From Bordetella ansorpii (GTDB lineage: Bacteria > Pseudomonadota > Gammaproteobacteria > Burkholderiales > Burkholderiaceae_B), in assembly GCF_900078705.1 (NCBI RefSeq), contig NZ_FKIF01000008.1, positions 248,001 through 312,000 of the forward strand: a DNA stretch of 64,000 bases. Direction: 5' to 3'. Under the pieces are notes generated by a model. The model was given only the letters and a program-made list of their open reading frames with translations. It was not told the origin of the DNA and searched no databases. Position numbers and translations under genes: made by a program. Below, one piece after another: positions 37,099 through 45,104 of this stretch (the stretch's first letter is position 1; the number at the start of each line of letters is the position of its first letter).

Positions 37099-37664
37099 GG
37101 TCTTTCTCCTGAACAAAAAGGCTGTTGAAGAAAACCGCACACCGGATTCCAAGATTCGAAGCCCAGCCTTTCGGCTGTTCGGTGCGGTCGGCGCGAGGAA
37201 CCCGGTTGGCCCTGTTGCCACCGTCTTTCCTGAGTTCATCGCCCGCGACGAAAGGGAGCGCGCGGACGGGGGCCGTCAAGGAAACAAGCGCAGGGTGGGG
37301 CGGCCCGCAGGCGCAGCCGAGGACACGGCCCTGCGCGCCTTGACGGCACACGGCCGCGGGCTACAGTCGCGGACAAGGTGATGAAGTCAGGGAAGAGGAC
37401 TGGACATGGCAACGGCCATCCCACAAGCCGACCGCACGGCAAGCGAAGCGCGCAGGCTCGAAGCTGGAAGCCGGGCCGGAGGCGTCAGCCGAACGGAGTG
37501 AGGGAACGATCGAAGCCCGAAGGGGGCGAGACGCCGCAGGCGGCTCGATGCGCTAGCACGAGAGCGCGACCGGCCATCTCCCAGGTGGCCGGGGACGCCC
37601 ACATGACTTCAATGAAATCCCCGTGGACAGCTACCCACCCAGCCATCGGCAAAATGGCAATGGC
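37099..37664. other. 566-bp gap upstream of DUF932
   Basis: No gene seen. CCTTGACGGC boxes occur in both directions, near 37266 (minus) and 37336 (plus), similar to the box found in front of genes at 56423, 60166 and 63811. The segment 37430-37560 has pieces reminiscent of the dispersed repeat (GCAAGCGAAGCGCGCAGG) but is too diverged to call a full copy. Confidence 0.45.
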
Positions 37665-37886
37665 ATGGACATACGAGCCCTACAAGACGATGAACTGATG
37701 GCCCAGGCCCGAGACTGGCGGCAACGGGCACTGCGCGGCGAGAAGGACGCACGCGGCCTCGCGCACGAACTGGAATGCGAAGTGCGCCGGCGCTTCCCCA
37801 GGAACAATGCGCCCCATGCACTGCCGCCGATCCAATTGCTCGGCGCCGTGCCGCAAACACCCCAGCGGCGCTGGAAGCCCTGGTAA
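37665..37886 (+). CDS. Small hypothetical protein
   Basis: A 73-residue charged protein (MDIRALQDDELMAQARDWRQ at the start). The N-terminal half is a predicted amphipathic helix rich in Arg and Glu; the C-terminus is Pro-rich. ATG 37665 was preferred over the upstream GTG at 37623. A conserved-looking small ICE gene; function unknown. Confidence 0.55.
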   Translation: MDIRALQDDELMAQARDWRQRALRGEKDARGLAHELECEVRRRFPRNNAPHALPPIQLLGAVPQTPQRRWKPW

Positions 37887-38033
37887 GCACCGGCTCAAAG
37901 GCAGCCCGCCCGCATGACTGCGCCACGGCCGATCGGCGCTGATCCCGAAATCCCCCCGAAATAGCGCGAATTTCGAGTGGCCCGGTCACGGGCCAATGCC
38001 TACCGTGGAATCTCCACCTTCTGGAGAACCACC

Positions 38034-38333
38034 ATGAGCGATCCCATGCAACCCGGAACGCCTGCGCCTGGAGCAGAAGGGCCTGGCATCTTTCTGCCGA
38101 CCCTCATCTGGACCACCGACCGCAAGACGGTAGGCAACGAGATGCAGCGCCTGCTGGGACGGCGCGCACAGCTCAACGTCCTGCTGTCCGCCTCCGAAGA
38201 AACGGACGACGGCACCACCTGGTACGCAATGGCCCAGGCCACGCTGAACCAGCTGGACTGCGATATCGAACGTCTCTTCGAGTGGCTGGGCGACTACGAA
38301 CCCGACACACCCACGCCCGAAGTGCCATCGTAA
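38034..38333 (+). CDS. Small hypothetical protein
   Basis: A 99-residue acidic protein starting MSDPMQPGTPAPGAEG, with a helical middle (NEMQRLLGRRAQLNVLLSAS) and C-terminal TLNQLDCDIERLFEWLGDYE. ATG 38034 follows CTGGAGAACCACC, a good ribosome-binding site. It ends just before repeat copy C. No domain recognised. Confidence 0.6.
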   Translation: MSDPMQPGTPAPGAEGPGIFLPTLIWTTDRKTVGNEMQRLLGRRAQLNVLLSASEETDDGTTWYAMAQATLNQLDCDIERLFEWLGDYEPDTPTPEVPS

Positions 38334-38352
38334 TGTCCGGCATGAAGGGAGC

Positions 38353-38473
38353 GATCCGGCACCAGCCGGTTCGCTGCGCGAGAGGGGCGCCAAGCCTGCG
38401 CGGCGGGGATAGCCCGCAGGGCTTTCCCCTGGAGGCAAGCGCAGCGCGTAGCGCCCCGCCAGGGGCGCGAAGG
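38353..38473. repeat. Dispersed intergenic repeat, copy C
   Basis: First module only: GATCCGG, CCAGCCGGTTCG, GGGGCGCCAAGC (38384-38395), GCGCGGCGGGGAT and GGAGGCAAGCGCAGCGCGTA. It begins 20 bp after a gene stop and ends at the stop of the next, convergent gene. Confidence 0.72.
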
Positions 38474-38475
38474 CA

Positions 38476-38754
38476 TCAGGCCGGGTCGTCGGGGCGCAGG
38501 CTGGCTTCCGACACCGGCATCCACGGCGATGACGAGTCCAGCAGGTAGCGCGCACCGCGCGCGTACAGGCCCGAAAGTCCGCTGGGACGATAAAACCCGG
38601 TGACGCGGCACCGGAACTGTGCGCCAAACCCGTTGGTATAGATCACCGCGTCGCCGAGCGCAAAGCGCAAGGGCTGGCCGTTCTCCGGTGGGAACGGCTT
38701 GAACGCATCATGCTCTGCCGTGATTTCGAGGATGTAGTCGTGGTGGCTGCTCAT
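38476..38754 (-). CDS. Hypothetical protein, possible SH3-like/beta fold
   Basis: A 92-residue protein (MSSHHDYILEITAEHDAFKP). The middle, LRFALGDAVIYTNGFGAQFR followed by VTGFYRPSG and LYARGARYLLDSSSPWMPV, reads like a small beta-barrel with a GDxVxY motif as in KOW/SH3-like domains. This is only a pattern impression. AGGAGGTCAAG sits before ATG 38754. Function unknown. Confidence 0.6.
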   Translation of the reverse strand: MSSHHDYILEITAEHDAFKPFPPENGQPLRFALGDAVIYTNGFGAQFRCRVTGFYRPSGLSGLYARGARYLLDSSSPWMPVSEASLRPDDPA

Positions 38755-38817
38755 GGCCTTGACCTCCTGAAATGATTGAGAACGCTCAGGAGCGCCTTGC
38801 GGCGCCCCAGAACCAGG

Positions 38818-39168
38818 TCAGACAACGACACGCCCCGCCAGCCGCGCATCGCGCGCATAGGCGCTCAGCCGCTTCTCGGCACGAAAGTGCAGATCCCGCT
38901 CTACCGGCAAGCCCAGCCGCCCGCGCACGGTCGCCAGTTCGGAAAGACTGACCCAGCCGATTTCCGGCATCCCTAGGCCCAGGTCGCAAAGACCGAAGGC
39001 GTGATCGTGGTCATCGGGATCAATCTCGGTCAGCAGCCAGGTCGCGCCGGCATCCGGCGTGAACAGCTTGACCACTGGGGCCGGATCGAAGTCCGGGTTC
39101 TCCAAGGATTCGCGGCCGTTGGCCAGCAGCACGATGCGCTGCTCGTCCGTGATGAATGCGTGGTTCAT
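38818..39168 (-). CDS. DUF2958 protein (second copy)
   Basis: A 116-residue DUF2958 protein, ATG 39168. Core blocks PVVKLFTPDAGATWLLTEID and LCDLGLGMPEIGWVSLSELA. It is closer in sequence to the copy at 63221 (shared WLLTE.DPDD, YGLCDLG/FGLCDLG and YARDAQ/YARDAR) than to the one at 30854. Its leader carries the same hairpin as genes at 60166, 63221 and 63811. Confidence 0.85.
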   Translation of the reverse strand: MNHAFITDEQRIVLLANGRESLENPDFDPAPVVKLFTPDAGATWLLTEIDPDDHDHAFGLCDLGLGMPEIGWVSLSELATVRGRLGLPVERDLHFRAEKRLSAYARDARLAGRVVV

Positions 39169-39544
39169 GGTGAACTCCTGTAAGGTTACCGGGCGGAATT
39201 GCCCAGCCCTTGCAGGGCACGGCGCAGCGCAAGCAGTCAAAGATCGAAGACGGCCGCCAGGCCGCAAGCGCCGAAGGTGCGCAGTCATTGACGGCGAGCA
39301 CGCCGTGGCACGATGAAGGGAACAGCAAGCCGCCACACCTCACCACGCAGCCACCCCGGTATTGACAAGCGTAGCGCGCAGGTCCGAAGCGTCAGTCCAG
39401 ATCAGAGCGTCCGGGCTTGAAGCCGGATGACTGCGATTCGGCACGAAGCTCGGGGCGCAGCCCATGAGCCCGACGAAGGAACGTCGGGATGCAGGCCAAG
39501 TTGTCAGCAGGCAGTTGAAAAGTGGTGCTGGCCTTCAGGCGCTG
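39169..39544. other. 376-bp gap; leader element and repeat-like tail
   Basis: The first 95 bp are the leader of the DUF2958 gene with the conserved hairpin (39189-39206). The remainder has diverged pieces resembling the second module of the dispersed repeat (TTGAAGCCGGATGAC, GGGGCGCAGCCC near 39418-39465). No gene. Confidence 0.5.
39189..39206 (-). promoter_or_regulatory. Conserved leader hairpin before DUF2958
   Basis: Read on the minus strand: stem CTGGGC/GCCCGG around the hexaloop AATTCC, 20 bp before the start codon and followed by a GGAG site. Matching hairpins are at 60131-60148, 63188-63203 and 63778-63793. Confidence 0.6.
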
Positions 39545-40615
39545 TCAATTTTCTTGATCTTCCGGATACGCCGCCTGGGGAATCGGCACCCAGCCATCGC
39601 GGGTGATGCCTGCCCCGATGCGTATGTTCTGGCTTTCAGTTGCCGCCCAGTGCCCACCCCGGTGCAATACGGCGCGAATCACCGACTTCCGCGGATGATC
39701 CTCATCCGCCTTGGCAGAACTGCATATGGCATTCCAATGGTGCTTGTCCGGCATACTGTTCAACCGTGGGCCGAGCAGTTGATCCAAGACTTCGGTCGAA
39801 ACGTTGTGTCGCCCGCCGTGATGGGGCACTTGGAAATACCGAATACCTGGCAGCGCGAGTCCCACGAAAGGTGCGTAGTCGATCACCTCCTGCAGTGCTT
39901 CACGCCCGGCATCGCCAGTAAGCATGACGCGATGACCGTTCAAGACAGCCGACTGCACCACACTCATTTCATTCTCACGACTGGTCGGCTCAGGCGGGAA
40001 ATATTCCTCGCCCCACAGGGACTTGATGTAGGCGGTCGCGGCCTTCACTGCCCGGAATATGCTGCTCAGCGCGCTATCAAAAGCACTTTCTTCGACAGCT
40101 TCCGGTGTCTTCGCGGAGTCCACGATCAGGTCCAAGTAGCGCCCCAGGGTAGGTGCCATGACCGCGAACGGACCGATGCTCTGCCCCTGAAGGGGGGCAT
40201 GGATTGGAATTCCCTTCTCCACCGCAATATCCTCAAGAATTGCCGTGGCATCGTAGATTGAGCGCAACTTCCGTCGCAGGGCTTCAACCGATTCATAGGT
40301 CTCAAAGCGATCGATCAACTGGTCCGCGTATATCCACGGCCGGTTGATCCAAAGATTCCTGACCGTGCATTGCTCCAGGACTTTTCGTAGTCCGTTGGCG
40401 TGATCGCGATCTGGGTGCGTGAGGATCACATGGTCGATGACTGTTGTTCCATAGTACGTCTTCAGATGCTCGACTATCTGATCACCCGTATCCAGATACC
40501 CACCGTCAACAACGTGCACGCCCTCGGTGCCATTCACCGAGTAGCGCAGCGTGATCGCGTCCCCGCTTTTCGCTGTTTCGACGCCAAGAAAGTCGATCTC
40601 GAAGTAGTCAGCCAT
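39545..40615 (-). CDS. ComEC-like metallo-beta-lactamase hydrolase (MBL1)
   Basis: A 356-residue MBL-fold hydrolase, start ATG 40615 (MADYFEIDFLGVE). Metal-binding HPDRDH is at 67-72, a conserved LTGDAG near 230 and PHHGG near 254, the pattern of ComEC/Rec2-type MBLs, which in known members act on DNA or nucleotides. No transmembrane part is present. It lies 45 bp downstream of the E2-E1-JAB gene in the same direction, forming the last gene of a three-gene operon. Substrate unknown. Confidence 0.82.
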   Translation of the reverse strand: MADYFEIDFLGVETAKSGDAITLRYSVNGTEGVHVVDGGYLDTGDQIVEHLKTYYGTTVIDHVILTHPDRDHANGLRKVLEQCTVRNLWINRPWIYADQLIDRFETYESVEALRRKLRSIYDATAILEDIAVEKGIPIHAPLQGQSIGPFAVMAPTLGRYLDLIVDSAKTPEAVEESAFDSALSSIFRAVKAATAYIKSLWGEEYFPPEPTSRENEMSVVQSAVLNGHRVMLTGDAGREALQEVIDYAPFVGLALPGIRYFQVPHHGGRHNVSTEVLDQLLGPRLNSMPDKHHWNAICSSAKADEDHPRKSVIRAVLHRGGHWAATESQNIRIGAGITRDGWVPIPQAAYPEDQEN

Positions 40616-40660
40616 ACATCCCTCTTGTTTTATGCCAACAAAGTGCCGGTGGCTTTGCAC

Positions 40661-42916
40661 CTACCAGCGATCCACCGCACACGTGAGTCCTGTCGGAGTC
40701 CATACCAACGACACGGCCGGAAGGCCGCCAGCATCCTCGGCGATGCCGCGCAATGTATTTCGGTCGATACCCGAATGTGCGCCGCCTTTCGGGTGGCTGT
40801 GCCACGTTCCTATAAAGGCGAGATACCCCAAAGAGGCCGCGTTTGCGGCGCGCAAATTTTGAACAAGCCCGTTGGTTCCGAGGACGAAGCGGGCGGCCTC
40901 TCGAACACTGTCAGGCGGTGCCTCAACAAGGCCTGCAATGGTGATGGTTCGATTTTCAAACGAGATGCGGCCGATCAAGGCGCCGCCTGTTTCCAGAGCA
41001 CCCCAGCGCAGCGCATCAGCATGGATTGCTTGCGCAACTGGGGACAGGACCCGAATGTTCCAGCCACCATCGTCTGCGACTTCAAGCGCAGTGGTCGGGC
41101 CAAGGCTGGCGCGGGTCCATGCCATTCCAAGGCCTTCGGCATCTGAGATTCCGGCGCAAAGCGTCGCTTCCTTCGGAAGCCCATCAACGAGCCATCGTTC
41201 CAGTTGCAGGCCGGCCAGTGACGTCGACCGCGAAACAACGGCGTCAGACATAGGCATCGTCAGCGAATGACAGTTGTCACCCACGAAAATCCGAGTCGGC
41301 TCAGACGTCTCGCCGGCAATCGACGCACGCAGTTCCGGTGCAAACCGGCAGCACTCGAACAAGAACGCCGTGAGGTCGTCAACTCGGCCGGCACGGCCAG
41401 CTCCTTCGAGCAATACCGCCACACAGCGCCCCTGACCATACATCGCGATCCGTGCCAATCGGGCTGGGGATTGATCCAACGCTGCCGATTGTGTTTCTGC
41501 AGCCAGCACCTGAAGTGACGCCGTCGCATCCACGATGAGGGCCGCATCCTGCGGAACGGTTGCCGCAAACTGTTCCGGATCGACCAAAAGAGTCACTGCG
41601 TCGGTGTCGAACGCTCGCGATTGAAGATGCGACAGCGATTCAAAGGCTGTCTTCATCAGCGCCGACTTCCGAGGCGGAACCAGAACTGATGCCCGCTCAA
41701 TGAGTGCATGCCGCGCGGCGTTGTGAGGCGACATGGGTTCGTTGTCGACGAAAGTCATCGAACCAAAGCCCGCTCGCCCCAGTTGCATCGCGACTTTCGA
41801 TCCCACGCTTCCGCAGCCGAGCACGACCAGCGGCTGTGATGTGGCTGCGTATGGAATGCCGGACGTCCTTGCCAGCAGTTCAGGAGACAACGCATGCGCG
41901 TGAAAGGCCGGGTGAACCGTGGCGTTACGCTCCAGGAGCGATTGAGCGTTGAGTTCATAGCGCACCACATAGGGCAATACCTCGACACTCCTCCCTGGCG
42001 AGCCCACAAGCGACGCTGGCCTTTGCACAGCCAGAATCACAATCGCGTACAAACCATGCACCCAGCCATGCGAGTCCTGTCGCATATCCAGGATTGAGCG
42101 TCCGAAATAACCGTCCACTTCCTGGGCCAAAGCGTCGCGATCAATACCAAGCTCCGCTGCTCGATCGAGCAGCGTCGCGAGATCGACAACTGTCTCTGGT
42201 TGATAGCGTCCGATCACATGCGGGAGGCCGTCGGTCATCGGAGCGCGCGCGATGAAGGCCGCGGCATGGCCGTTCCCCCATTTGCCCAGCTTGTCGTTGT
42301 GAACATCCTGATAAAACACAGGATCGACTTGTGCGGTCAGTTCGGCGTTGATGATGGCGTACAGACCGCCATCGATCGTCACGTAGCCTGCGGGAACCAC
42401 CAGAATCGTGCCGTCAGCGGGAGCGGCGGCCGCGACCTTCTCGGCACTGAATACAACGGTCGAAGGACAGCTGTCTCGGCGCGTTGGTTCCCACCCCTGC
42501 TCCAGGTCCAGGAGTGTTCCGGCCGCGGCCTTGTGCAGCCAGTCGATCAACTGATCGACAACGGCGTCCAGGCCAAACCGATGCAGCAGCTCGTTCAACG
42601 ACCCTTCGAATAGGCACGGCGAGACTAACTCGCCTTGGCGATGGGGGTTGATGTGCGGCAAGTTGAGCGGGAAGTCCGCACGTAAGAAGGGCTCGGGTGC
42701 AGACAGGGGCCAGTCACTACCGAATACCAGCACGCACGTCTCGACGGTGCGCACTCCGGTCTCAGAGATACCATTGCGCCGAGACCTGTTCGGCAGTTGG
42801 ACCGCAACATCGACTTCAATCTCCGTCGATGCACCAGTTGTCCTTGGCTCGCCAACGCGGATAAGGCCTCGATGCCGCTGAAGTTGATGCAGTGCGTCTG
42901 CGATGGTGCCCGTCAT
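40661..42916 (-). CDS. Triple fusion: E2-like, ThiF/E1-like and JAB/MPN peptidase domains
   Basis: A 751-residue protein combining a ubiquitin-like pathway. The N-terminal domain (about 1-135) has E2-like features, with PHIN at 87-90 and candidate active-site Cys101 in SPCLFEG. The middle ThiF/E1 domain has GCGSVG at 367-372, the ATP-contacting D391 and NxxR-like NAARH at 399-403. The C-terminal JAB/MPN+ domain has the full JAMM zinc motif: E642, H706-S-H708-P, S715 and D718. It would activate, transfer and remove a ubiquitin-like modifier or a protein C-terminus. It starts by a 4-bp overlap with the upstream MBL gene. Fusion proteins of this layout were noted in genomic surveys of prokaryotic ubiquitin-like systems. 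Probable anti-phage or stress role, by analogy. Confidence 0.85.
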   Translation of the reverse strand: MTGTIADALHQLQRHRGLIRVGEPRTTGASTEIEVDVAVQLPNRSRRNGISETGVRTVETCVLVFGSDWPLSAPEPFLRADFPLNLPHINPHRQGELVSPCLFEGSLNELLHRFGLDAVVDQLIDWLHKAAAGTLLDLEQGWEPTRRDSCPSTVVFSAEKVAAAAPADGTILVVPAGYVTIDGGLYAIINAELTAQVDPVFYQDVHNDKLGKWGNGHAAAFIARAPMTDGLPHVIGRYQPETVVDLATLLDRAAELGIDRDALAQEVDGYFGRSILDMRQDSHGWVHGLYAIVILAVQRPASLVGSPGRSVEVLPYVVRYELNAQSLLERNATVHPAFHAHALSPELLARTSGIPYAATSQPLVVLGCGSVGSKVAMQLGRAGFGSMTFVDNEPMSPHNAARHALIERASVLVPPRKSALMKTAFESLSHLQSRAFDTDAVTLLVDPEQFAATVPQDAALIVDATASLQVLAAETQSAALDQSPARLARIAMYGQGRCVAVLLEGAGRAGRVDDLTAFLFECCRFAPELRASIAGETSEPTRIFVGDNCHSLTMPMSDAVVSRSTSLAGLQLERWLVDGLPKEATLCAGISDAEGLGMAWTRASLGPTTALEVADDGGWNIRVLSPVAQAIHADALRWGALETGGALIGRISFENRTITIAGLVEAPPDSVREAARFVLGTNGLVQNLRAANAASLGYLAFIGTWHSHPKGGAHSGIDRNTLRGIAEDAGGLPAVSLVWTPTGLTCAVDRW

Positions 42917-44106
42917 GATGCTCCGTGCGGCATGGGGGTGCGCGCAGAGGTCACCACGGCAGCGGCCTTCGATCCGGACTCCTTCTTCGAGGGAGGTTGC
43001 ACACCCTGAGCGGTTACGGTGAAAACGAGCGGTTCCACGGACTTTTCGCTGGGGTACTCGCCTGTGCAGTAGAACTCGCCTTTTGCTTCGTCCACGATCG
43101 TCACGTACTCACGCTTCGCACGGATGCAGGGCGGATCGCTGTCATCATCTGCAATCGGCTTGCAGCTGGCGACGATGACGGCGCCGTCACGGGTCTGCGA
43201 AAGCGCCTTGCGAGCATCAGCATCGAGCTTGGCTTTTTCACGGTAGTCGGACCAGCTGTCATAGGACAGCGAATGCCAGGAACAATGATGAGGCGCCTGC
43301 ATGATGTCGTACTCAAGCACATCTGCTTCAGCCTTGTGGCGTTGCCACTGGCGGTTCCAGATGAACACCTCAGCATCGCCACCAGTAAGGAATTTCGCAC
43401 CATCCGGCGTCTGCGCGTCAGCCGCCAACGTGATGTTCAGAATAACGCTGGACTGGTTCTTGACCAGGCACTCTTCCTCTTCCTCGTCATCCTGGGCGTC
43501 CAGTGGAGCCAAAAGAAACGCAGAAAAGAATGCGGAACTCTTGCCATTGATCGTTGAAAAGCGCGTGTCCACCTTCCGCACAATCGAAGTGAGATCATCG
43601 GTTTTTCCGTCGATGTCCTCGCCCATGATCTGAATGCGGTCACCGTTCCCGACGGCGAAATTCTTGTCACGGTTCAGTTGCACGCGCCGACGCGCCTCCG
43701 TGTTGAATGCCTTGGCGTCGTCGCTCAAGGTGTGCGTCTTGCTGGCGCGTCGAAACACGATCGGGGACGACCACATCTCGCGGATCACGATTTTCTTGTC
43801 CTTGTCGTCCTTCTTGTCGTCCGGGTACTTGTCGAGTGGCCCTAGGTAGAAGTGTCGCTTCAACCCTCGGCAATGGTCTTGATCCGGGTGGCTCAGCAGG
43901 AACGCATCGACATACGGCCTGCCGTTCTCATCCTTCTTCAGTCGTTCGCGCAAATCCTTGGCGACATCGCGCGCCTCCCCGTCAGGGTCGTCGGCGTCTT
44001 GCCTGATGTTTACGTCGATCAGCAGAGTCGTCGCGTCGAGATCGCCGAACTTGATGAGGGTCATGTCCCCGTTGTCGACGGGAAAAAACGTGATGGTTGT
44101 AGGCAC
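42913..44106 (-). CDS. Metallo-beta-lactamase fold hydrolase (MBL2)
   Basis: A 397-residue MBL-fold protein. HPDQDH is at 73-78, LTGGDAE near 256 and PHHCSWHS near 283, again ComEC-like. A charged insertion (DDKKDDKDKK near 95-104, DDEEEEE near 223) and a basic C-terminal tail distinguish it from MBL1. It is first in the operon and overlaps the E2-E1-JAB gene by 4 bp, so the two proteins are made together. Likely hydrolyses a phosphodiester (nucleic acid or nucleotide); unproved. Confidence 0.8.
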   Translation of the reverse strand: MPTTITFFPVDNGDMTLIKFGDLDATTLLIDVNIRQDADDPDGEARDVAKDLRERLKKDENGRPYVDAFLLSHPDQDHCRGLKRHFYLGPLDKYPDDKKDDKDKKIVIREMWSSPIVFRRASKTHTLSDDAKAFNTEARRRVQLNRDKNFAVGNGDRIQIMGEDIDGKTDDLTSIVRKVDTRFSTINGKSSAFFSAFLLAPLDAQDDEEEEECLVKNQSSVILNITLAADAQTPDGAKFLTGGDAEVFIWNRQWQRHKAEADVLEYDIMQAPHHCSWHSLSYDSWSDYREKAKLDADARKALSQTRDGAVIVASCKPIADDDSDPPCIRAKREYVTIVDEAKGEFYCTGEYPSEKSVEPLVFTVTAQGVQPPSKKESGSKAAAVVTSARTPMPHGAS

Positions 44107-44195
44107 TGGGGTCTCCGGGTAGACGACCGAAGGATGATCGCGTATAGTTAATGTACGACGATTTTTTATATCCGTCTACTTTTTAGGCGTGACTG
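44107..44195. promoter_or_regulatory. Divergent promoter region with inverted GTAGACG sites
   Basis: GTAGACG at 44119-44125 and its complement CGTCTAC at 44173-44179 flank a similar GTACGACG (44153-44160). AT-rich TATAGTTAAT and TTTTTTATAT stretches offer -10 elements in both directions. The adjacent WYL protein is the obvious candidate to bind here. Confidence 0.45.
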
Positions 44196-45098
44196 ATGCA
44201 AAAACCTTCCGTTCCTGCCGCCGAACCTGCTGAGCCTAAGGGGCTAAGTTGGGGGCTGGAGAGCAGACTTCAATTCATCGATTTCCGTCTGCGCTGGGAG
44301 CGGCGCATCAACCGGATGGATCTCACCGAGCACTTTGGTATTTCGGTCCCGCAGGCATCGCTGGACATTTCCAAGTACATGGAGTTGGCGCCGAGCAACC
44401 TGACTTACGACCGCAGCTCCAAGACCTACACGGCAGCGCAGAGTTTTCACCCGCTTTACCAACGAAGCTCGGCGCAACGCTATCTAGCAGAACTGCTAGC
44501 GACAAAGATGGGAATTGTCGAGCCGACGGCCAGCTTCATCGGCTCCGCGCCGGAGACAGATTGGGCCCCGTCCCCTTGGCGCACGATCAATGAGCAGACC
44601 GTCGAAGCAGTGGTGCGCGCAATCCGCCAGCAGGAATCCATTCTGGTGAGCTACCAGTCCATGACGTCGTTGGATGAATCGGTTCGCTTGCTGTCTCCCC
44701 ACGCCCTTGGCAATGACGGTTTTCGCTGGCACATGCGCGCGTTTTGCCACAAGCGCCAGCGCTTCAGCGATTTCGTCCTTGCTCGAATCCTGCGCATCGA
44801 TGGCTTCGAGGCGACCCAAGTGGACTCCAACCAAGATTCGCATTGGCAAACTGTATTGACGCTGGTACTTGCACCGCATCCCGATTTGCCTGCAGCCAAG
44901 AAACGAGTCTTAGAGTTGGACTACGGCATGGAAGATGGAGAGGTCAAACTTCCATGCCGCCAAGCGTTTCTGTACTACACGCTGAGACGTTTGGGTTTGC
45001 ATACCAAGGAAGCACCAGACCCCCTCGCACAGCAGATCACGCTAAAAAACCGCGATGAAATCCAACCCTATATCGACGCCTTGGCGGCACAGGCCTGA
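44196..45098 (+). CDS. WYL-domain transcriptional regulator (CapW/BrxR-like)
   Basis: A 300-residue regulator: winged HTH at about 22-65, a linker, then the WYL domain at about 148-205 with RWHMRAFCHKRQRFSDFVLA (177-196), closely the wording of BrxR/CapW-type proteins, and a C-terminal WCX-like region. These proteins repress defence operons (BREX, CBASS) and release on an infection-linked signal, possibly nucleic acid bound by the WYL domain. Divergent from the MBL2/E2-E1-JAB operon and 6 bp before the membrane-protein gene. Confidence 0.85.
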   Translation: MQKPSVPAAEPAEPKGLSWGLESRLQFIDFRLRWERRINRMDLTEHFGISVPQASLDISKYMELAPSNLTYDRSSKTYTAAQSFHPLYQRSSAQRYLAELLATKMGIVEPTASFIGSAPETDWAPSPWRTINEQTVEAVVRAIRQQESILVSYQSMTSLDESVRLLSPHALGNDGFRWHMRAFCHKRQRFSDFVLARILRIDGFEATQVDSNQDSHWQTVLTLVLAPHPDLPAAKKRVLELDYGMEDGEVKLPCRQAFLYYTLRRLGLHTKEAPDPLAQQITLKNRDEIQPYIDALAAQA

Positions 45099-45104
45099 CT
45101 TCAC

